A stretch of DNA of 64,000 bases from Cellulomonas_A sp047229345 (GTDB taxonomy: Bacteria > Actinomycetota > Actinomycetes > Actinomycetales > Cellulomonadaceae). Shown here one piece after another: positions 34,105 to 44,554 of the stretch. The position numbers were made by a program, and so were the translations under genes. Position 1 is the stretch's first letter; every line of letters begins with the position of its first letter. The notes beneath the pieces were generated by a model, which saw only the letters and a program-made list of their open reading frames with translations, was not told the origin of the DNA and ran no database searches. The stretch is from positions 62,001 through 126,000 of the forward strand of contig NZ_JBFTER010000001.1 of NCBI RefSeq assembly GCF_047229345.1. Reading direction: 5' to 3'.

Positions 34105-35109
34105 ATGATCCGACTTGTCCTGCAGAGGATCGCACTCCTCGTCCCCACCCTGCTCGGACTGTCGGTCCTGCTCTTCCTGTGGGTCCGCGCTCTCCCGGGA
34201 GGTCCGGCGACGGCCCTCCTGGGGGAGCGCGCCACCCCGGAGGCCGTCGAGCGCATCAACGAGCTCTACGGCTTCAACGAACCGATCGTGAAGCAGTACC
34301 TGACGTACGTCGGCGAGCTCGTCACCGGCAACTTCGGGACGTCGACGCGGACCAACCGGCCCGTGCTCGAGGAGTTCCTCAACCGGTTCCCCGCGACGAT
34401 CGAGCTGACGGTCCTGGCGCTGATCATCGCGATCGGCGTCGGCATCCCGCTCGGGTACGTGGCGGCGCGCCGGCAGGGGAAGCTCACCGACCACGCGACC
34501 GTCGTGGCGTCGCTGATCGGCGTCACGATCCCGGTGTTCTTCCTCGCCTTCCTGCTCAAGTGGCTCTTCGCCGTCCAGCTCGGCTGGTTCCCGTCGGCGG
34601 GCCGGCAGGACCCGTCGATGGTCGCGACGCACCCGACGGGCTTCTACGTGCTCGACGGGCTGCTGACGCGTGAGTGGGACGCGGCCTGGGACGCGTTCGT
34701 CCACCTCGTGCTGCCGGCCGTGGCCCTCGGGTCCATCCCGCTCGCGATCATCGCGCGCATCACGCGCGCCTCGGTGATCGAGGTGCAGAACGCCGACTAC
34801 GTCCGCACGGCGCGCGCGAAGGGCCTGCGGCGGTCGCGGCTGCGCAGCCGCGTCATCCTGCGCAACGCGATGCTCCCGGTGTCGACGACCATCGGCCTGC
34901 AGGTGGGCCTGCTGCTCTCCGGGGCGGTGCTGACCGAGACCGTCTTCGCGTTCCCCGGGATCGGCAGCTTCCTCGCCGACGCGATCTTCAACCTCGACTA
35001 CGCCGTGCTCCAGGGCTTCGTGCTCATCATCGCGATCGTGTACGCGCTCGCGAACCTCGCCGTGGACGTGTCCTACGGCGTGATCGACCCGAGGATGAGG
35101 ACCCGATGA
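34105..35109 (+). CDS. Peptide ABC transporter permease (DppB type)
   Basis: Predicted 334-residue permease. It starts with the classical MIRLVLQRIALLVPTLLGLS and has about six helices. The EAA loop reads NADYVRTARAKGLRRSRL. ATG at 34105 is 15 nt after the binding-protein stop; its own stop overlaps the next start. Forms the membrane channel with the DppC-type partner. Confidence 0.93.
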   Translation: MIRLVLQRIALLVPTLLGLSVLLFLWVRALPGGPATALLGERATPEAVERINELYGFNEPIVKQYLTYVGELVTGNFGTSTRTNRPVLEEFLNRFPATIELTVLALIIAIGVGIPLGYVAARRQGKLTDHATVVASLIGVTIPVFFLAFLLKWLFAVQLGWFPSAGRQDPSMVATHPTGFYVLDGLLTREWDAAWDAFVHLVLPAVALGSIPLAIIARITRASVIEVQNADYVRTARAKGLRRSRLRSRVILRNAMLPVSTTIGLQVGLLLSGAVLTETVFAFPGIGSFLADAIFNLDYAVLQGFVLIIAIVYALANLAVDVSYGVIDPRMRTR

Positions 35110-36040
35110 CCGAGGCGGACCTGACCACGGCCCCGTCGGCGGGCGACCCCCGCGCCGGCGCCGACGACCCGGCCGACGTCGGCGCGTCCCTGTGGCGCGT
35201 CGCGTTCCGGCGGCTGCGACGCAACCCGGGGGCGATCGTCGGTGCGGCGATCGTGCTCGCGTTCGTCCTCGTCGCGATCTTCGCGCCGTGGATCGCGAAC
35301 TACGGGCCCGGGGAGCTCCCCGGGCGTGCCGAGGTGCGCCCGACGTACATCCCGGGACCCTCCGAGGAGTACCCGCTCGGGCTCGACCGGTACGGCGCCG
35401 ACCTGTTCTCCCAGCTCGTCTGGGGTGCGCGGGCCTCGCTGCTCGTCGGCGTCCTGTCGACGCTCGTCGGCCTGATCGGCGGCATCCTGCTCGGGCTCAT
35501 GGCCGGCGCGTTCGGTGGCTGGGTCGACACCGTCACGATGCGCGGGGTCGACCTCATGCTGTCGGTGCCGAGCCTGCTGCTCGCGGTGTCGATCGCGGCG
35601 ATCATCGGCCAGACGTCCGCGAGCGTCATCATCGCGATCGGCGTCGTCCAGGTCCCGATCTTCGCGCGCCTGCTGCGCGGGTCGATGCTCGCGCAGCGCG
35701 GGCAGGACTACGTGCTCGCGGCGAGCTCGCTCGGCCTGAGCCGGCGCACCGTGACGATGAACCACGTGCTGCCCAACAGCGTCTCGCCCGTCATCGTGCA
35801 GGCGACGCTCATGCTGGCGACCGCGGTCATCGAGGCGGCGGCGCTGTCGTTCCTCGGTCTCGGCGGCGGCGCACCGACCACGGCCGAGTGGGGCCGCATG
35901 CTCACCGCCGCCCAGAACGAGCTCGAGGTGGCCCCGAGGCTCGCGCTGTGGCCGGGCGCGTGCATCGCGGTCACGGCCCTCGGCTTCACCCTGTTCGGCG
36001 AGGCGCTGCGCGAGGCCCTCGACCCCCGCTCGAGGAAGAG

Positions 36041-36044
<4 letters not shown>
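35106..36044 (+). CDS. Peptide ABC transporter permease (DppC type)
   Basis: Predicted 312-residue permease. A 35-residue Ala/Asp-rich tail leads to LWRVAFRRLRRNPGAIVGA, the standard DppC entry, and PLGLDRYGADLFSQLVWGAR is the conserved extracellular block. EAA loop: GQDYVLAASSLGLSRRTV. ATG at 35106 overlaps the upstream TGA (ATGA) and its stop overlaps the ATPase GTG start. Confidence 0.93.
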
Positions 36045-37795
<1,751 letters not shown>

Positions 37796-37922
37796 GAGTC
37801 CTGGACCGGCCGCCTCACCTGGGACGGAAGGCTCAGTGCGCAGCCGGCGCACTGGCTACGCTGGCGGACGAGGAGCTCGAGGACGCGCCCTCGACCCCAC
37901 CCCCTGCAACCAAGGAGTTCCA

Positions 37923-38948
37923 GTGCGAGTCGGACTGCTCACGGGCGGCGGCGACGTCCCCGGGCTGAACGCGGCGATCCGTGCCGTCGTCAAGCAGGGT
38001 GAGGGCGAGTACGGTCACTCGATCATCGGCTTCCGCAACGGCTGGCGCGGCGTGGTCGACGGCGACGTCTTCCCGCTCGGGCGTCAGCACATCCGCAACG
38101 TGCTGACGCAGGGCGGGACCCTGCTGGGCACGGCCCGGTACCACCCCCACGCCAAGGACGGTGGGATGGACGGCGTGCTGGCGACGCTCGAGGCCGAGCG
38201 GATCGAGGCGCTGATCTGCATCGGCGGCGACGGCACGCTGCACGCCGCGAGCAAGGTCGCCGAGGCCGGCGTCCGGATCGTCGCGATCCCCAAGACGATC
38301 GACAACGACGTGTGGGGGACGGACCGCTCGATCGGCTTCGACACCGCCGTCGGCACCGCGACCGAGGCGCTCGACCGCGTGCACACGACCGCGGAGAGCC
38401 ACAACCGCGTGATGCTCGTCGAGGTCATGGGCCGCCACGCCGGGTGGATCGCCGCGACCGCCGGGATCGCGTCGGGGGCGGAGCTCGTCCTCGCTCCCGA
38501 GGAGCCGTTCGACATCGAGAAGATCGTGAAGTTCCTCAAGCACCGCCACCGTGCGCACGCGAGCTTCTCGATCATCGTGGTCGCCGAGGGTGCCGTCCCG
38601 CTCCAGGGCAGCGCGATGTCCTACGAGGCGCCGGTCGGGAAGTTCGGCGAGATCGTCGCGGGCGCCATCAGCGAGCGGATCAAGGTCGAGATCGAGGAGC
38701 GCACCGGGTTCGACACGCGCGTGACGGTGCTCGGGCACGTCCAGCGGGGCGGCATCCCGACGCACAACGACCGCATCCTCGGCAGCCGCTTCGGCACCGC
38801 GGCCATCGACGCGATCAGCCGGGGCGAGACGGGCATGATGACGGCGCTGCGCGGCGAGGACGTCGTGCTCGTGCCGCTCGCGGAGATCGCCGGCAAGGTC
38901 AAGCAGGTGCCCGCGGAGCTGCTGCAGGTGGCGCGCGCGCTGGCCTGA
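37923..38948 (+). CDS. pfkA: 6-phosphofructokinase
   Basis: Predicted 341-residue kinase that phosphorylates fructose 6-phosphate to the 1,6-bisphosphate, the committed step of glycolysis. LLTGGGDVPGLNAAIR opens it; GGDGT has Gly at position 104 and the catalytic PKTIDND has Lys124 and Asp127 (the numbering coincides with E. coli PfkA). Gly104 marks ATP use, while Lys124 is the residue found in PPi enzymes, so this is the mixed (group III) type common in actinobacteria. GVP-to-GTG start at 37923 with AAGGAG 7 nt upstream. A TACGCT -10 lies at about 37857. Monocistronic. Confidence 0.93.
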   Translation: MRVGLLTGGGDVPGLNAAIRAVVKQGEGEYGHSIIGFRNGWRGVVDGDVFPLGRQHIRNVLTQGGTLLGTARYHPHAKDGGMDGVLATLEAERIEALICIGGDGTLHAASKVAEAGVRIVAIPKTIDNDVWGTDRSIGFDTAVGTATEALDRVHTTAESHNRVMLVEVMGRHAGWIAATAGIASGAELVLAPEEPFDIEKIVKFLKHRHRAHASFSIIVVAEGAVPLQGSAMSYEAPVGKFGEIVAGAISERIKVEIEERTGFDTRVTVLGHVQRGGIPTHNDRILGSRFGTAAIDAISRGETGMMTALRGEDVVLVPLAEIAGKVKQVPAELLQVARALA

Positions 38949-38965
38949 GGTCGTCCCGGCTGCCT

Positions 38966-38995
38966 TTGACCCGCTCCACGCGGGACCGATAAGGT
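38966..38995 (+). promoter_or_regulatory. rpsA promoter
   Basis: TTGACC at 38966-38971 and TAAGGT at 38990-38995, 18-nt spacer: the best match to a housekeeping promoter in the window. Predicted start near 39002 gives a 146-nt leader before rpsA, long enough for S1 autoregulation, though I cannot fold a convincing structure by eye. Confidence 0.75.
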
Positions 38996-39147
38996 AGACG
39001 GCGGTGCCGCGCGCCTTGGCGACGGTCTGCTCGTGAGGGTCCCCGCAGGGATCCCGCCCGTGAACCCCTTTCGGGACGGTCGGCACCGCACACCATGCAG
39101 CATCCCTGTCCGTCCTACATCCTGTCCGCAACGGAGCCCATCCCTAC

Positions 39148-40629
39148 ATGAGCATTTCCACCCCCGCGAAGCCCGCCACGCCGCAGGTCGCGATCAACGA
39201 CATCGGCTCGGCCGAGGACTTCCTCGCCGCGATCGACGCCACCATCAAGTACTTCAACGATGGCGACATCGTCGAGGGCACCATCGTCAAGGTCGACCGC
39301 GACGAGGTGCTCCTGGACATCGGCTACAAGACCGAGGGCGTCATCCCCTCCCGCGAGCTGTCCATCAAGCACGACGTGGACCCCGGTGAGGTCGTCAAGG
39401 TCGGCGACGAGGTCGAGGCCCTGGTCCTCCAGAAGGAGGACAAGGAAGGCCGGCTGATCCTGTCCAAGAAGCGTGCGCAGTACGAGCGCGCGTGGGGCAC
39501 GATCGAGAAGATCAAGGAGGAGGACGGCGTCGTCACCGGCACCGTCATCGAGGTCGTCAAGGGTGGCCTCATCCTCGACATCGGCCTGCGCGGGTTCCTT
39601 CCCGCCTCGCTCGTGGAGATGCGTCGGGTCCGTGACCTCCAGCCGTACGTCGGCAAGGAGATCGAGGCCAAGATCATCGAGCTCGACAAGAACCGCAACA
39701 ACGTCGTCCTCTCGCGCCGCGCCTGGCTCGAGCAGACGCAGTCCGAGGTGCGCTCGACCTTCCTGCAGACGCTGCAGAAGGGCCAGGTCCGCCCCGGTGT
39801 CGTCTCCTCGATCGTCAACTTCGGTGCGTTCGTGGACCTCGGCGGCGTCGACGGGCTCGTGCACGTCTCCGAGCTGTCGTGGAAGCACATCGACCACCCC
39901 TCCGAGGTCGTCGAGGTGGGCCAGGAGGTCACCGTCGAGGTCCTCGACGTCGACTTCGACCGCGAGCGTGTCTCCCTGTCGCTGAAGGCGACGCAGGAGG
40001 ACCCGTGGCAGGCCTTCGCCCGCACGCACGCCATCGGCCAGGTCGTCCCGGGCAAGGTCACGAAGCTCGTCCCGTTCGGTGCGTTCGTGCGCGTCGAGGA
40101 CGGCATCGAGGGCCTCGTGCACATCTCGGAGCTGGCCGTGCGCCACGTCGAGATCCCGGAGCAGGTCGTCCAGGTCGGCGACGACGTCTTCGTCAAGGTC
40201 ATCGACATCGACCTCGAGCGTCGCCGCATCTCGCTGTCGCTCAAGCAGGCGAACGAGGGCGTCGACCCGAACAGCGACGACTTCGACCCCGCGCTGTACG
40301 GCATGGCGGCGGAGTACGACGAGCAGGGCAACTACAAGTACCCCGAGGGCTTCGACCCGACCACGAACGAGTGGCTCGAGGGCTTCGAGGCGCAGCGCGA
40401 GGTGTGGGAGGCGCAGTACGCGCAGGCCCACGAGCGCTGGGAGGCGCACCGCAAGCAGGTCGCCGAGGCCAGCAAGGCCGACGCGGAGGCTGCGAACGGC
40501 GACGGTGGCAGCACCGGCGGCGGCGCGTCGGCGTCCACGTACTCGTCGGCTCCGGTCGAGGAGATCGGTGGCACGCTGGCGTCCGACGAGGCGCTCGCCG
40601 CTCTGCGCGAGAAGCTCACGGGCAACTGA
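39148..40629 (+). CDS. rpsA: 30S ribosomal protein S1
   Basis: Predicted 493-residue RNA-binding protein that brings mRNA to the small subunit. Four S1 (OB-fold) repeats: about 36-105 (GDIVEGTIVKVDRDEVLLDI), 122-187 (VVTGTVIEVVKGGLILDIGL), 208-276 (GQVRPGVVSSIVNFGAFVDL) and 293-362 (GQVVPGKVTKLVPFGAFVRV). Four repeats instead of the six of E. coli is the actinobacterial form. A Gly/Ser/Ala-rich C-terminal tail of about 100 residues follows. ATG at 39148 with GGAG about 12 nt upstream. Ends in a UUCG-capped terminator. Confidence 0.96.
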   Translation: MSISTPAKPATPQVAINDIGSAEDFLAAIDATIKYFNDGDIVEGTIVKVDRDEVLLDIGYKTEGVIPSRELSIKHDVDPGEVVKVGDEVEALVLQKEDKEGRLILSKKRAQYERAWGTIEKIKEEDGVVTGTVIEVVKGGLILDIGLRGFLPASLVEMRRVRDLQPYVGKEIEAKIIELDKNRNNVVLSRRAWLEQTQSEVRSTFLQTLQKGQVRPGVVSSIVNFGAFVDLGGVDGLVHVSELSWKHIDHPSEVVEVGQEVTVEVLDVDFDRERVSLSLKATQEDPWQAFARTHAIGQVVPGKVTKLVPFGAFVRVEDGIEGLVHISELAVRHVEIPEQVVQVGDDVFVKVIDIDLERRRISLSLKQANEGVDPNSDDFDPALYGMAAEYDEQGNYKYPEGFDPTTNEWLEGFEAQREVWEAQYAQAHERWEAHRKQVAEASKADAEAANGDGGSTGGGASASTYSSAPVEEIGGTLASDEALAALREKLTGN

Positions 40630-40655
40630 TCCACCGAGCCCCTCCGCGGGCTCAC

Positions 40656-40695
40656 CACGACGGGCCGGTCACCTTCGGGTGGCCGGCCCGTCGTG
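40656..40695 (+). terminator. rpsA terminator with UUCG tetraloop
   Basis: Arm 40656-40673 pairs with 40678-40695 (18 bp, one wobble) closing a C(UUCG)G tetraloop, which is the most stable known RNA tetraloop. Sits 26 nt after the rpsA stop. Confidence 0.85.
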
Positions 40696-40726
40696 CGTCC
40701 GCCTCCGCGTCGGGCAGGATGGTCCG

Positions 40727-41356
40727 ATGCAACGCATCGGACTGACCGGCGGGATCGCAGCAGGAAAGTCGGTGGCGGCAGGTCGCCTCGCCGAGCTGGG
40801 TGCGGTCGTCATCGACTACGACCAGCTGGCGCGGGAGGCGGTCGAGCCCGGCTCGGTCGGCCTCGACGAGGTCGCGGAGGCGTTCGGGCCGGGCGTGATC
40901 GACGCCGACGGCGCCCTGGACCGGGCCGCGCTCGCGGCGCTCGTGTTCACCGACGGGGCTGCGCTCGAGCGGCTCAACGGGATCATCCACCCGGTCGTCC
41001 GCAGGCTCGCGGCCGAGCGCGAGGCGGCGGCGGCTACCGCGGACGCCGGCGCGGTCGTCGTGCACGACATCCCGCTGCTCGTCGAGACGGGCCGGGGGGA
41101 CGAGTTCCACGTCCTGGTCGTCGTGCACGCGCCCGTGGGGCAGCGCCTCGAGCGGCTGGTCGAGGGCCGTGGGCTCGCGCGCGACGAGGCCGAGCGCCGC
41201 ATCGCCGCGCAGACGAGCGACGAGACGCGCTCCGCGGCAGCCGACGTCGTCCTCGACGGCACGGGCACCGACGCGGACCTGCGTGCGCAGGTCGACGCGC
41301 TGTGGGCGCGGCTCGCCGCCGAGCGGGCCGAGGAGCTGGCCGCGGAGGTGCGGTGA
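40727..41356 (+). CDS. coaE: Dephospho-CoA kinase
   Basis: Predicted 209-residue kinase for the last step of coenzyme A synthesis. P-loop GLTGGIAAGKSVAA at residues 5-18, lid/substrate region VIDYDQLAREAVEPGS, and VHDIPLLVETG with the conserved Asp-Ile-Pro-Leu-Leu. The length is that of the kinase alone, without the GrpB extension found in some actinobacteria. ATG at 40727 has CAGGAT (40715-40720) 6 nt upstream, fitting a leaderless start. It follows rpsA as in many actinobacteria and overlaps pcp by 4 nt. Confidence 0.93.
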   Translation: MQRIGLTGGIAAGKSVAAGRLAELGAVVIDYDQLAREAVEPGSVGLDEVAEAFGPGVIDADGALDRAALAALVFTDGAALERLNGIIHPVVRRLAAEREAAAATADAGAVVVHDIPLLVETGRGDEFHVLVVVHAPVGQRLERLVEGRGLARDEAERRIAAQTSDETRSAAADVVLDGTGTDADLRAQVDALWARLAAERAEELAAEVR

Positions 41357-41991
41357 GCACGGTCCTGCTGACGGCGTTCGAGCCGTTCGACGGGCAGTCG
41401 GTCAACGCGTCGCTCGAGGCGGTACGGCGGGTCGAGGCCGCGTGGGACGGCCCGGCGACGCTCGCGGTGCGGGTGCTGCCGGTGTCGTTCCGCCGGGCGC
41501 GGCAGGAGCTCCGCGCGGCGGTCGCGGAGCTCGCGCCCGTGGTCGTGGTGTGCGCCGGTGAGGCCGGCGGGCGGGCCGCCGTCGGGGTCGAGCGCGTGGC
41601 GGTCAACGTGATCGACGCCCGCATCCCGGACGCCGACGGGTCCGCACCCGTCGACGTGCCCGTGATCGCCGGGGCGCCGGCCGCGTTCTTCTCGACGCTC
41701 CCCGTCAAGGCGTGCTGGACCGCTGCGCGCGAGGCCGGTGCGCCGGCCGAGGTGTCGGGCACGGCCGGGACCTACGTCTGCAACGCGACGTTCTACGCGC
41801 TGCAGCACCTGCTGCACGGTCGGGCGGGCGTGCGCAGCGGGTTCGTGCACGTGCCGCGGCTGCCGGAGCAGGTCGGGGTGGGGGAGCCGGCGCTCGAGGT
41901 CGACGTGGCCGCGCGGGGGCTGCTCGCGGTGCTGCGGGCCGCGCTCGCGACGACGACCGACGTGCGGGTCGCGGCGGGGTCGCTCGGCTGA
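41353..41991 (+). CDS. pcp: Pyroglutamyl-peptidase I
   Basis: Predicted 212-residue C15 cysteine peptidase that removes N-terminal pyroglutamate from peptides. The triad is complete: Glu70 in CAGEAGGR, Cys143 in GTYVCNATF and His166 in GFVHVPRLPEQ. LLTAFEPFDGQSVNAS is the family N-terminus. GTG at 41353 overlaps the coaE stop (GTGA). The pairing with coaE has no obvious functional logic. Confidence 0.93.
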   Translation: MSTVLLTAFEPFDGQSVNASLEAVRRVEAAWDGPATLAVRVLPVSFRRARQELRAAVAELAPVVVVCAGEAGGRAAVGVERVAVNVIDARIPDADGSAPVDVPVIAGAPAAFFSTLPVKACWTAAREAGAPAEVSGTAGTYVCNATFYALQHLLHGRAGVRSGFVHVPRLPEQVGVGEPALEVDVAARGLLAVLRAALATTTDVRVAAGSLG

Positions 41992-42003
41992 CGGGTGCGG
42001 CGC

Positions 42004-42053
42004 CCGGCACCGCCGGGCCGGGGGTCTCGACGGGGCCCGCGCGGCGGTGCCGG
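42004..42053 (+). terminator. Hairpin after coaE-pcp
   Basis: CCGGCACCGCC (42004-42014) pairs with GGCGGTGCCGG (42043-42053), 11 bp, with GGGCC/GGCCC stacked inside the loop. Confidence 0.65.
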
Positions 42054-42128
42054 CCGGCGCGTCGCGCCCTCGGCGAACGGGGCCGTCCGGCGGGGGTGCG
42101 TGTGGGTGGCGGCACGTAGCGTAGAGAC

Positions 42129-44234
42129 ATGCGCCCCGTGACCGATCTGCAGCGGACCGTCGCCCCGTTCCAGGTGGTGTCGGAGTACACGCCGTCGGGC
42201 GACCAGCCCACCGCCATCGCCGACCTCGCCAAGCGGGTCCGCGCGGGGGAGAAGGACGTGACGCTGCTCGGCGCCACCGGGACCGGCAAGTCCGCGACGA
42301 CCGCGTGGCTCATCGAGGAGCTCCAGCGACCCACGCTGGTCATGGCGCCCAACAAGACGCTGGCGGCGCAGCTCGCGACCGAGTTCCGCGAGCTGCTGCC
42401 CAACAACGCGGTCGAGTACTTCGTGTCGTACTACGACTACTACCAGCCCGAGGCGTACATCGCGCAGACGGACACGTACATCGAGAAGGACTCGTCGATC
42501 AACGACGAGGTCGAGCGGCTGCGGCACTCGGCGACGAGCTCGCTGCTCACCCGGCGCGACGTCGTCGTGGTCGCGTCCGTGTCGTGCATCTACGGTCTCG
42601 GCACGCCGCAGGAGTACGTGGACCGGATGGTCCAGATCTCGGTGGGGGACCAGGTCGACCGCGACCAGATGCTGCGCCGGTTCGTCGCGATGCAGTACAC
42701 GCGCAACGACATGGCCTTCACGCGTGGGACGTTCCGCGTGCGGGGGGACACCGTCGAGATCATCCCGGTCTACGAGGAGCACGCGATCCGGATCGAGTTC
42801 TTCGGCGACGAGATCGAGGCCATCCAGACGCTCCACCCGCTCACCGGCGACGTGCTGCGCGAGGAGCAGCAGGTGCACCTGTTCCCGGCGACGCACTACG
42901 TCGCCGGCCCCGAGCGCATGGAGCGGGCGATCGGCGGCATCGAGGCCGAGCTCGAGTGGCGGCTCGCGGACCTCGAGCGGCAGAACAAGCTGCTCGAGGC
43001 GCAGCGGCTGCGCATGCGGACGACCTACGACATCGAGATGATGCGGCAGATCGGCTCGTGCTCGGGGATCGAGAACTACTCGCGGCACATCGACGGTCGT
43101 GAGGCCGGGACCGCGCCGCACACGCTGATCGACTACTTCCCCGAGGACTTCCTGCTGGTCATCGACGAGTCCCACGTGACCGTCCCGCAGATCGGTGCGA
43201 TGTACGAGGGTGACATGTCGCGCAAGCGGAACCTCGTGGACCACGGCTTCCGGCTGCCGTCGGCGATGGACAACCGCCCGCTGCGCTGGGAGGAGTTCGT
43301 CGACCGCATCGGGCAGACGGTGTACCTGTCGGCCACCCCGGGGAACTACGAGCTGTCGATGTCCGACGGCGTCGTCGAGCAGATCATCCGCCCGACGGGT
43401 CTCGTCGACCCGGAGATCGTCGTCAAGCCGACCCAGGGTCAGATCGACGACCTGCTGCACGAGATCCGCGAGCGCGCCGACCGCAACGAGCGCGTGCTCG
43501 TCACCACCCTGACCAAGAAGATGTCGGAGGACCTGACCGACTATCTCCTGGAGAAGGGCGTCCGCGTGCGCTACCTGCACTCGGAGGTGGACACGCTGCG
43601 CCGCGTCGAGCTGCTCCGCGAGCTGCGCATGGGGGAGTTCGACGTGCTCGTCGGCATCAACCTGCTGCGTGAGGGCCTCGACCTGCCCGAGGTGTCGCTC
43701 GTCGCGATCCTCGACGCCGACAAGGAGGGCTTCCTGCGGTCCGGGACGTCGCTCATCCAGACGATCGGCCGTGCGGCCCGTAACGTCTCCGGCCAGGTGC
43801 ACATGTACGCCGACCGGATCACCGACGGCATGGCCCTCGCGATCGACGAGACGACGCGGCGCCGGGCCAAGCAGGTCGCCTACAACCTCGAGCACGGCAT
43901 CGACCCGACCCCGCTGCGGAAGAAGATCGGCGACATCACCGACCTGCTCGCCCGCGAGGACGCGGACACCGCCGAGCTGCTCGGTGGCGCAGGGCGGCAG
44001 TCCAGCCGCGGCAAGGCACCCGTCCCCGGGCTGGGCTCGAAGGCCGGCACCCGGACGGAGCGCACGAAGCTCACGGGGGCCGCGGCGAGCGAGCTCGCGG
44101 ACCTCATCCAGGAGCTCACGGACCAGATGCACGCCGCTGCCGGGAAGCTCCAGTTCGAGCTCGCCGGGCGGCTGCGTGACGAGATCTCGGGGCTGAAGCG
44201 CGAGCTCCGGCAGATGCAGGCGGCCACCGCCTGA
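42129..44234 (+). CDS. uvrB: Excinuclease ABC subunit B
   Basis: Predicted 701-residue damage-verifying helicase of nucleotide excision repair. Motif I GATGTGKSATTAWL (about 48-61), the damage-clamping beta-hairpin YYDYYQPEAYIAQTDTYIEK, motif II VIDESH, motif VI QTIGRAARN, and a C-terminal UVR domain (about 655-695) that contacts UvrC. ATG at 42129 is probably leaderless, with TAGCGT (42117-42122) 6 nt upstream. Followed by a hairpin at 44249-44270. I found no LexA-like box upstream. Confidence 0.97.
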   Translation: MRPVTDLQRTVAPFQVVSEYTPSGDQPTAIADLAKRVRAGEKDVTLLGATGTGKSATTAWLIEELQRPTLVMAPNKTLAAQLATEFRELLPNNAVEYFVSYYDYYQPEAYIAQTDTYIEKDSSINDEVERLRHSATSSLLTRRDVVVVASVSCIYGLGTPQEYVDRMVQISVGDQVDRDQMLRRFVAMQYTRNDMAFTRGTFRVRGDTVEIIPVYEEHAIRIEFFGDEIEAIQTLHPLTGDVLREEQQVHLFPATHYVAGPERMERAIGGIEAELEWRLADLERQNKLLEAQRLRMRTTYDIEMMRQIGSCSGIENYSRHIDGREAGTAPHTLIDYFPEDFLLVIDESHVTVPQIGAMYEGDMSRKRNLVDHGFRLPSAMDNRPLRWEEFVDRIGQTVYLSATPGNYELSMSDGVVEQIIRPTGLVDPEIVVKPTQGQIDDLLHEIRERADRNERVLVTTLTKKMSEDLTDYLLEKGVRVRYLHSEVDTLRRVELLRELRMGEFDVLVGINLLREGLDLPEVSLVAILDADKEGFLRSGTSLIQTIGRAARNVSGQVHMYADRITDGMALAIDETTRRRAKQVAYNLEHGIDPTPLRKKIGDITDLLAREDADTAELLGGAGRQSSRGKAPVPGLGSKAGTRTERTKLTGAAASELADLIQELTDQMHAAAGKLQFELAGRLRDEISGLKRELRQMQAATA

Positions 44235-44248
44235 CCTCGGCGATGCAC

Positions 44249-44270
44249 CCCGCCCGGCGTCCTGGGCGGG
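44249..44270 (+). terminator. Hairpin after uvrB
   Basis: CCCGCCC / GGGCGGG, 7 bp with an 8-nt loop, 15 nt after the uvrB stop. Confidence 0.55.
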
Positions 44271-44404
44271 CCGTCCGCGCCTGCGCGCGCCGTCGTCGTC
44301 GCGCACCACTGGCCCTGTCGCGTGCGCGGTGGTCGGAGCGGAGCCATTCCCGCGTGTGACGTAGGTCCCTTGCGTCGGGCGCGCGACGACGGTGGTGGAT
44401 GACC

Positions 44405-44410
44405 TATGCT
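44405..44410 (+). promoter_or_regulatory. terC -10 box
   Basis: TATGCT, with no clear -35. The predicted start near 44417 coincides with the 5' end of the riboswitch P1 stem. Confidence 0.5.
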
Positions 44411-44417
44411 CGACCAC

Positions 44418-44527
44418 GTTGGAGGGGAGTATCCCGCCACGACGCGCTCGTCATCACGGTCGACTCCGTAGTCGGCCCGGTCGCGTCGGTCCGGACGCCG
44501 AGCGTCAGGACAGGGAGAGACCTCCGG
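44418..44527 (+). ncRNA. yybP-ykoY (manganese) riboswitch aptamer
   Basis: The leader has the two diagnostic internal-loop segments of this class: GGGGAGTA (44424-44431) on the 5' side and AGGGAGAGACC (44512-44522) on the 3' side, with GTCATCACGG between. P1 forms from TTGGAGG (44419-44425) with CCTCCGG (44521-44527). This class binds Mn2+ and commonly sits before TerC-type and MntP exporters, as it does here. Confidence 0.88.
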
Positions 44528-44548
44528 TACCCGTTGTGTACCGGAGGT
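44520..44548 (+). promoter_or_regulatory. Shine-Dalgarno-sequestering hairpin of the riboswitch
   Basis: ACCTCCGGTAC (44520-44530) pairs perfectly with GTACCGGAGGT (44538-44548), 11 bp and a 7-nt loop. It buries the GGAGG ribosome site (44543-44547) of the GTG start at 44555. Its 5' arm is the same CCTCC used by aptamer P1, so the two structures exclude each other: Mn-bound aptamer frees the ribosome site. It could also act as a terminator-like pause. Confidence 0.75.
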
Positions 44549-44554
44549 GTACCT

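Noticed and set aside
37923..38948. PPi-dependent phosphofructokinase.
   Set aside because: Gly rather than Asp at position 104 points to ATP as phosphate donor despite Lys124.
44399..44554. Extended terC start giving 52 extra residues.
   Set aside because: This segment is the riboswitch and its hairpin; the GTG at 44555 has an ideal ribosome site and begins at the first membrane helix.
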